From assembly GCA_964419225.1 (NCBI GenBank), contig CAYQPF010000053.1:1-28939 (forward strand): 28,939 bases of DNA, written 5' to 3'. Source of the DNA: CAYQPF01 sp964419225. GTDB taxonomy: Bacteria > Cloacimonadota > Cloacimonadia > Cloacimonadales > CAYQPF01. The notes beneath the pieces were generated by a model that worked only from the letters and a program-made list of their open reading frames with translations, had not been told where the DNA came from and made no database searches. Shown here piece by piece: positions 22,959-28,939 of the stretch (within the stretch, counting starts at the first letter, position 1; every line of letters begins with the position of its first letter). Both the position numbers and the translations under genes were made by a program.

Positions 22959-23747
22959 ATGGAAAATAAAGATATATTTGTAATTGACATAGGAAACACA
23001 CACATAGTTACAGGTGTTTACCGCTCAGGGAAATTAACCTTTTCCTGGAGATTCAGTTCTGACAAAAAGAAGACATCTGACGAGTATTTCTCGCTCTTAT
23101 ATACTTTGAGTGCGAACACCGAAATAACATTCAGCGATTTTGCAGTATGTGCAATTTCTTCAGTGGTCCCGGTGTTAACCAGAACCTTTCACCATCTTGT
23201 CGAACGGTATTTTCAATGCCCAGTTATAAATGTTACGGCTTTAACAGAACTTGATCTCTCATTTCCTATGCCTGATCCAAGTTTTATCGGAGCAGATTTG
23301 ATTGTTAATGCCTATTCAGCTTTAAAAAAATACCAGGGAAACTGTATCGTCTGTGACTTTGGCACTGCCACAACATTACAATTGATAGGCAAAGACGGGT
23401 TTTTCCATGGCACAATTATCATCCCGGGGGTTAATACGGCTGCAAACAGTTTATTTGAAAAAGCTTCCTTACTTACTAATATCCAAATAGAGAGACCCAA
23501 CAGTTTATTAGGAACGAGTACAAAAGAAGCCTTGTTATCAGGAATTGTTCTTGGAAACAGTCTGATGATAGATGCCTTGATCAACAGAGTAAAAACAGAG
23601 TACCAGCATTTGGGAGAATTTATAATTATAGCTACCGGCGGAATTTCGAGTTTGATCTGCAAAGATTCCCAAGAAGTTCAATACATTGATAAAAACTTAA
23701 CCCTTGACGGGTTATATTATATTTGCAAAAGATATCTTTATGCTTAG
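22959..23747 (+). CDS. coaX: Type III pantothenate kinase
   Basis: This is a 262-residue enzyme of the ASKHA fold that phosphorylates pantothenate in the first step of coenzyme A synthesis. The phosphate-1 loop is IDIGNTH (about 9-15), the substrate segment is DPSFIGADLIVNAYSA, and phosphate-2 is CDFGTATTLQLI. GTIIIPGVNTA and the adenosine-region IIATGGISS follow. It is a cytoplasmic, monovalent-cation-dependent family, normally 250-260 residues. It starts 110 bases after atpC, past the hairpin. Its last three codons overlap the start of the sprA gene in another frame (ATGCTTAG). Confidence 0.95.
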   Translation: MENKDIFVIDIGNTHIVTGVYRSGKLTFSWRFSSDKKKTSDEYFSLLYTLSANTEITFSDFAVCAISSVVPVLTRTFHHLVERYFQCPVINVTALTELDLSFPMPDPSFIGADLIVNAYSALKKYQGNCIVCDFGTATTLQLIGKDGFFHGTIIIPGVNTAANSLFEKASLLTNIQIERPNSLLGTSTKEALLSGIVLGNSLMIDALINRVKTEYQHLGEFIIIATGGISSLICKDSQEVQYIDKNLTLDGLYYICKRYLYA

Positions 23748-26700
23748 AAAGACAATAATATTTCTAATCATTTTAATGAGTTTTACAATAGGATATTCCT
23801 TAGTAAATGAACCTGTCTATTATTTAAAAGGATATAATCCCCTCAATAACAATACTATAGATATTTTCAAAAAGGGGAAAGGATTTTCTTTTACAAAAAC
23901 AAACACATATTTTTTTACAGGTTATGAAACTCCTCCCACCCTTAAAGTTGATTTACCCAGTCAAAGAATCTTTTTACAACCTACTGTATTTAACATTCCT
24001 ATTTTATACCCCCGGATCATGACCTATGATCAATATTTGGATAGTTCTTTCAGAAATAAGTTCTACAGTATTCTGTCAGTTGAAACAAAAGACCTTTTGA
24101 GTCAAACTAACAGAACAGAATCCCAGGGTCTGATACCCGATATAGTGATTAACCTGCCGGCTATCGCTATCCCGAAGGCAATCCGCAGTTTTATGGGAAA
24201 CAAAGCAGGAAGGCTGAGTTTGGATGGTAGTCAAAAAATTGAGTTTACCGGAAAGAGTACGGATAACCAAAATGTTGTTGTGGGTGAAACAGGGAATAGT
24301 AAGAGTTTCAATTTTAACATGCGGCAGGATTTAGATCTCAAGCTTAAGGGTACTATTGGAGAAAAGATTACTGTAAACGTTAATTATAATTCCAATACTC
24401 AGGGCGGTATGTTCAGTGAGAACAATATCAATCTAAACTATCAGGGCAATGAAGATGAAATAATTCAATCCATTGAAGCAGGTAATACATCTTTATCTAT
24501 CAGCGGAGCCAGTTATATCAGTGCATCTGCATCTTCCAAAGGTCTGTTTGGATTGAAAAGCAAGATGAAATTTGGTGATATCGATTTAACTACTATTATC
24601 AGTAAAGAAGAATCTCAAAAAAATAAGCAGACATATTTTGGTCCAAAAGAAAACTTAGCCAATACAATACGTACGGCTGATTACGATAAACTGACAAATT
24701 TCTTCTTCATGGATCCATATGAATTGTTTGATCTTATGGACTCAGCATATTGCCAAGAGCATGATTTGCCCGAATCTTGGACTGACAATGCAATTAATCT
24801 GGATGGAAACTCTGATTGGAAATTCAAAGACCCAACTATCGTGCCTTCGGCTAATGCCTTACGCGTGTTTATTAATGATAATTCAGCAAGCAATGATATT
24901 TCTGTTGTTACGGCCTCAATGATTGGTGATTCACTTACACAAACTGGAAATTATGATGAACAAACACTGGGAGATGATTATTATTTCGATTCTAAAAGAG
25001 GTTTGATCAGATTCCTAAAACCAATATACAGCAATTATGATATTGGTATAGTTTATACTAATCCATACGGGACTGTAGGTGATGCAGGCACGCAACCCTA
25101 CCGGCTTCAACCAATCAAGAGAAGTAATCAGGATGCCACAATGCCAACCTGGAATTACGAAGCAAGAAACATTTATGATTTGGGGAATAAAGACATTGAC
25201 AAGGTTGGATTTAGCATAGAAATTAAAAAGTGTGTAGCTGAAGGTTCCAGTGCAGATAGTACGTTTATTCCTGGTTCCACAACGATGTCATATTCCGCCT
25301 ATAGCCGTCTCAATGTTGATGGACTAGGTGGAATCAACGGCGATGATTATTCGGTGGATCTTGCAGAAGGATACATTTACATTCCTTTGCTCAAGCCCTT
25401 TGCCAGTGTGGGTGACAGTGCACTATATGTTACGAATAACAATCAGAATGATTCAAATCTCAAATTCATTATTAAGGGATCTATAGGGCATGAATCGTAT
25501 GATGTCGGGGTGGGCCTAATCAAAGGCAGTGTGCAGGTTACCCTGAACGACAGGGTATGCCAGGAGAATGTTGATTACATAGTTGATTATGATATGGGTA
25601 CAGTAACCATGCTTAATGCAGAGGGAAAACGACCTGATGCCAAAGTGGTAGTGGAATATGAGTCCAAACAAATGTTTGTGGCAGAATCCAAAACTTTAAT
25701 TGGAGCCAGAGCAGAATGGAAATTTGGAGATGAGTCCAAATTGGGCGGTACATTTATCTACCAATCTGAAAAAGTAGCAGATGCAAGACCCAAAATAGGT
25801 AATGAAAACAGAAGTATAATTCTAACCGGGTTAGACGGTAACCTTAAAATCCGCCCTAAATTCTTAACCAAAATGGTAGATTTGTTCCCGTTGATTAAAA
25901 CAGATGAAGAGTCTGAAATGAGTTTAAACGGTGAATTTGCTATTGATATGCCTTTTGTTTATGGTTCGAAGAACAATAAAAATGAAATATATTTTGATGA
26001 TATGGAGTCTATTTATGATTCGTATCCCTTAGGGATAAGCAGGTCAACCTGGCAGCAAGCCAGTAAACCTAGTTTTCAGTTTTATGGCAAAGGAACCACA
26101 AATTGGTTTAATCCCAATAATATCTATGCACGGGATGTTTATCCCGAAAATACTTTAGGTAAGAAGGAAAAGGACGATAAGATCTCTGTTTTAGCCTGCA
26201 AAATAACTCCTCCGGGAATTGGTATGCCTGGTGTTGGCAACAAATACTGGGGTGGTATTATGAAGTATATAGGCAATCAGATTGACTTATCTGAAAAGAA
26301 ATATTTTGAGATCTTGGTGAAAGTGGATTCCTTAAATTCTATTCCTCAACCGGTAGTTCTTCATCTGGATATGGGTGATATTTCAGAAGACTTTTATACC
26401 GTCTTTGGAAATGAAGGTGTACTGAACACGGAGGATGGTAAAGGCGAGCAATTGAAAGATGCTGTCCTTCAACAAAAAGAGGATATTGGTCTAGATGGTA
26501 TTATCACAAATACATATGGCGATGATCCTACTGATGATTATAATAATGAAATGGACGGACAAAACAATTATCCGCATATTAATGGAACTGAAGGTAATGG
26601 CATTTTGGATACTGAAGATCTCAATAATGATGGACAGCTCAACCGGGTTAATAAATATTTTGAATATACTGTTATTATTCCTGATACAACAAATGTAGCA

Positions 26701-28939
26701 TTTACCAGTGTTTACAAGGGATGGTATGTATATCGGATTCCCCTGAATAATTCAGATTTAAAGCGTATTGTTTCAGAAGAAACAACTAATCCTTCATTGG
26801 AAAAAATCAGCTATGTCCGACTCTGGTTTGAGACAACTGAGACAGCGAAAATTCTGATTGCTTCTATGGACATTGTGGGTAATAAATGGCAGGAAGCAGC
26901 TATTACAAGACGTGAGGAATTAACCACTCCTTCTGTTCCTATTGAAGATCTGATTTTAAATCAGGAACAGATACTCGTTGAAATTTCAGATAACAAAAAA
27001 GACATGCACTATACTCCGCCTCCAAATACAATTGATACAGATAATGTTGATGATGCTTCTTTGGAGCAATCACTTAAAGTCACCTGTGCCAATTTACAGC
27101 AAACTCATATAGGTTTGGTGCGTCAAAAGTTTTATAGAGATACTTATAATTTGTTGGCTTATAAGAAAATGAAGTTCTGGTATTACCCGGAATCCTCGGG
27201 TTCGAACAGTAATGATTCTCTTTTTGTTATATATCGTTTGGGGACTGATTCGACAATCTATTATGAAATAAAAAAGAAAGTTCAGGTTATTCCATATAGT
27301 ACCAAGCTGTCTTACTCAGAATGGAAAGAATTGGAATTCAACTTTGACGATTTAACTTATCTTAAAACTCTCAAAGAAATCGGTGATACCACATACACCA
27401 AAGATGGGATTATTTATACAAAAAAAGGTAATCCGTCCCTGACGGGAATCAAAAATATCGAAGCCGGAATAGAAGTTCCCAAAGGCAACCTCCCCTTTAC
27501 CGGCCAGGTTTACTTTGATGATATCAGAGTTACAGATCCCAATCAGGAACCAGGATATGGGACTAAGTTTACTTTCTCCACCAAATTTGCTGACTTCTCA
27601 AATCTTAATGTCACATATGAGTGGAAATCAAACAATTTTAACACCTCTGTCAACAGAGCTTCGAATAATCTCATCCCTAAGGATGAAACAAAAACCCTGA
27701 GTATCAGCAATGATTATTTCCTGCAAAAATTCTTCCCTGCTAATTGGGGTCTGGAATTACCTCTCAACCTTAGGAGAAATGAGGCAAATGGCATTCCCAC
27801 ATATAAAATTAACTCAGATGTAGTCAGAAGCAATCTCTCTCCTGCAGCACAAAAAAGGGAACAAACCAAATCTCTGGAATACACAACCAGTCTAAGTTAC
27901 AGAATGTCTAAAACACCAGAGAATAAAATTCTGGCCTACACAGTAAAAAACATTGGTCTTAGCGGTAGTGGGTTTAAAAGATACACGAAAAACGCTAATA
28001 GTGCTGACTCAACTTACGATTATACCCTTAATGGCAGTTATAAGCTTGATCTTCCCCAAAATTCTCTGGGCTTTAAAATAATCCCTAAATATAATTATTC
28101 TATGTACTTTTTCCCAAAATCCATTAATAACACTCTCAAATACCATTGGTCAAAACCAGTCAGATGGCAGGCCAATGCCCAGACAGCTCTTCAGACAGAT
28201 TCAATTTCCTGGACTAAAGTACCCAATGTTGTTAATATCAGAGATGTTGAAACTTCTAATACTGTAGTGTATGATATGTTTTCCGATTTAAATCTTACCT
28301 ATAGTTTAAACACAATTAGAAATTTGATCGTACGTGATTATTTCAAAGACTATAATATTGGGGTTGAAAAATCTTTTAAACAATCAGCTGAAGCTAAGTA
28401 CAGTCCGCAATATACCAATTCCTTATTAACAACTCAAATTACTTACCGGACAGAATATCGGGAAGATAAGAGAGCAAAAAATGTAAACAACGGGATAACC
28501 GGCGTTGATTTAGACAAGAATTCATTTACCAGAGATATTAATGAAACCAGAAATATTACAGTAAATGGTATTGTAAAGAACAGTGATCTTCTTATTGCAT
28601 TGGCTAATTTTCTTGATCCTTCAGAAACAAGAACTACTAATAAAACCCAAACTGATTTCAACTTTGATGATGTAACTTCAGGAGTCGGAAAGGATACCAC
28701 AGGCATAGGTAAAACAACTACAAACGACCGCCCTAATTCAACATCACCTGGTGATAAAGAGATGGAAGAGTTGAAAAAGAAAATGGAAATGGAAGAAAAG
28801 AAAAATGCTCAGAAGGAAAATATATCAGAAGACAAAGAAAAAAAACCCGAAGACAAAACAGATACAAAGGATAAAGCAGAGGTAGCTAAAAAAGAAGAGA
28901 AAAAAGGAAGCAGTAATGTTTTCGGATATTTTTTCGGAG
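23740..28939 (+). CDS. sprA: SprA-family T9SS outer-membrane translocon protein (partial)
   Basis: The frame is open from the ATG at 23740 to the window end, at least 1733 residues. A signal peptide covers residues 1-20 (KTIIFLIILMSFTIGYS). Conserved SprA stretches follow: IPKAIRSFMG near 145, GTIGEKITVNVNYNSNTQ, EDEIIQSIEAGN, GLFGLKSKMKFGDI, then repeated VDYIVDYDMGTVTML-like units. WGGIMKYIGNQIDLSEKKYFE with DMGDISEDFYTVFG and HYTPPPNT come later. SprA forms the very large outer-membrane beta-barrel through which T9SS cargo leaves the cell. Family members are about 2,400 residues, so the 3' third is outside the window. Residues about 1668-1725 are a Lys/Glu-rich low-complexity stretch. The gene overlaps the end of coaX by eight bases. 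Confidence 0.93.
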   Translation, partial: MLRKTIIFLIILMSFTIGYSLVNEPVYYLKGYNPLNNNTIDIFKKGKGFSFTKTNTYFFTGYETPPTLKVDLPSQRIFLQPTVFNIPILYPRIMTYDQYLDSSFRNKFYSILSVETKDLLSQTNRTESQGLIPDIVINLPAIAIPKAIRSFMGNKAGRLSLDGSQKIEFTGKSTDNQNVVVGETGNSKSFNFNMRQDLDLKLKGTIGEKITVNVNYNSNTQGGMFSENNINLNYQGNEDEIIQSIEAGNTSLSISGASYISASASSKGLFGLKSKMKFGDIDLTTIISKEESQKNKQTYFGPKENLANTIRTADYDKLTNFFFMDPYELFDLMDSAYCQEHDLPESWTDNAINLDGNSDWKFKDPTIVPSANALRVFINDNSASNDISVVTASMIGDSLTQTGNYDEQTLGDDYYFDSKRGLIRFLKPIYSNYDIGIVYTNPYGTVGDAGTQPYRLQPIKRSNQDATMPTWNYEARNIYDLGNKDIDKVGFSIEIKKCVAEGSSADSTFIPGSTTMSYSAYSRLNVDGLGGINGDDYSVDLAEGYIYIPLLKPFASVGDSALYVTNNNQNDSNLKFIIKGSIGHESYDVGVGLIKGSVQVTLNDRVCQENVDYIVDYDMGTVTMLNAEGKRPDAKVVVEYESKQMFVAESKTLIGARAEWKFGDESKLGGTFIYQSEKVADARPKIGNENRSIILTGLDGNLKIRPKFLTKMVDLFPLIKTDEESEMSLNGEFAIDMPFVYGSKNNKNEIYFDDMESIYDSYPLGISRSTWQQASKPSFQFYGKGTTNWFNPNNIYARDVYPENTLGKKEKDDKISVLACKITPPGIGMPGVGNKYWGGIMKYIGNQIDLSEKKYFEILVKVDSLNSIPQPVVLHLDMGDISEDFYTVFGNEGVLNTEDGKGEQLKDAVLQQKEDIGLDGIITNTYGDDPTDDYNNEMDGQNNYPHINGTEGNGILDTEDLNNDGQLNRVNKYFEYTVIIPDTTNVAFTSVYKGWYVYRIPLNNSDLKRIVSEETTNPSLEKISYVRLWFETTETAKILIASMDIVGNKWQEAAITRREELTTPSVPIEDLILNQEQILVEISDNKKDMHYTPPPNTIDTDNVDDASLEQSLKVTCANLQQTHIGLVRQKFYRDTYNLLAYKKMKFWYYPESSGSNSNDSLFVIYRLGTDSTIYYEIKKKVQVIPYSTKLSYSEWKELEFNFDDLTYLKTLKEIGDTTYTKDGIIYTKKGNPSLTGIKNIEAGIEVPKGNLPFTGQVYFDDIRVTDPNQEPGYGTKFTFSTKFADFSNLNVTYEWKSNNFNTSVNRASNNLIPKDETKTLSISNDYFLQKFFPANWGLELPLNLRRNEANGIPTYKINSDVVRSNLSPAAQKREQTKSLEYTTSLSYRMSKTPENKILAYTVKNIGLSGSGFKRYTKNANSADSTYDYTLNGSYKLDLPQNSLGFKIIPKYNYSMYFFPKSINNTLKYHWSKPVRWQANAQTALQTDSISWTKVPNVVNIRDVETSNTVVYDMFSDLNLTYSLNTIRNLIVRDYFKDYNIGVEKSFKQSAEAKYSPQYTNSLLTTQITYRTEYREDKRAKNVNNGITGVDLDKNSFTRDINETRNITVNGIVKNSDLLIALANFLDPSETRTTNKTQTDFNFDDVTSGVGKDTTGIGKTTTNDRPNSTSPGDKEMEELKKKMEMEEKKNAQKENISEDKEKKPEDKTDTKDKAEVAKKEEKKGSSNVFGYFFG

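Overview
The window reads as a chromosome segment from a low-GC, Gram-negative-type bacterium of the FCB superphylum. The evidence is a SprA-family outer-membrane protein of the type IX secretion system (T9SS) at the right end, a secreted protein ending in a T9SS-type C-terminal sorting domain (NYPNPFNP ... KKMLLIK), and a lipoprotein signal peptide on a phosphatase. My best guess is Cloacimonadota or a close relative. That is inference from protein style, not from a marker gene.

Left part (1-8240): a degraded accessory region. Every intact gene here is on the minus strand. In transcription order they are a ComEC-like metallo-beta-lactamase-fold protein, a COG4637-type ATPase, an AAA15-type ATPase fused to a TOPRIM-like nuclease domain, a TIR-domain protein and, further on, a nucleotidyltransferase-fold protein. 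This looks like a defence island. Between the genes lie wrecks. A DUF4276-like gene is cut off after about ten codons. A second partial copy of the same ATPase/DUF4276 junction sits 2.7 kb away. An ASCH-domain gene is split by a hairpin-plus-heptamer repeat element, and its 3' end has been duplicated at a 305-bp period. The gaps are packed with short perfect hairpins, several of which share a TAAA loop, and with short-period tandem repeats.

Middle part (8240-17260): ordinary chromosomal genes. These are a membrane-anchored PpiD-type foldase with a clear terminator, a serine beta-lactamase-fold hydrolase, the T9SS-sorted beta-propeller protein, a lipoprotein calcineurin-like phosphatase overlapping a REC-PAS-PAS-HisKA_2 histidine kinase, and a radical SAM/SPASM protein.

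Right part (17333-28939): an F-type ATP synthase operon in the order atpE-F-H-A-G-D-C, with overlapping or closely spaced genes and a terminator-like hairpin. The c subunit carries the Na+-binding residue set (Q34, V65, E67, S68, Y72), and no subunit a gene lies next to it. It is followed by coaX (type III pantothenate kinase), whose last codons overlap the start of a long sprA gene that runs off the window.

The most unusual material is the left 8 kb: the TIR plus ATPase-TOPRIM pair, the two truncated ATPase/DUF4276 junctions, the repeat-split ASCH gene, and the TAAA-loop hairpin family.
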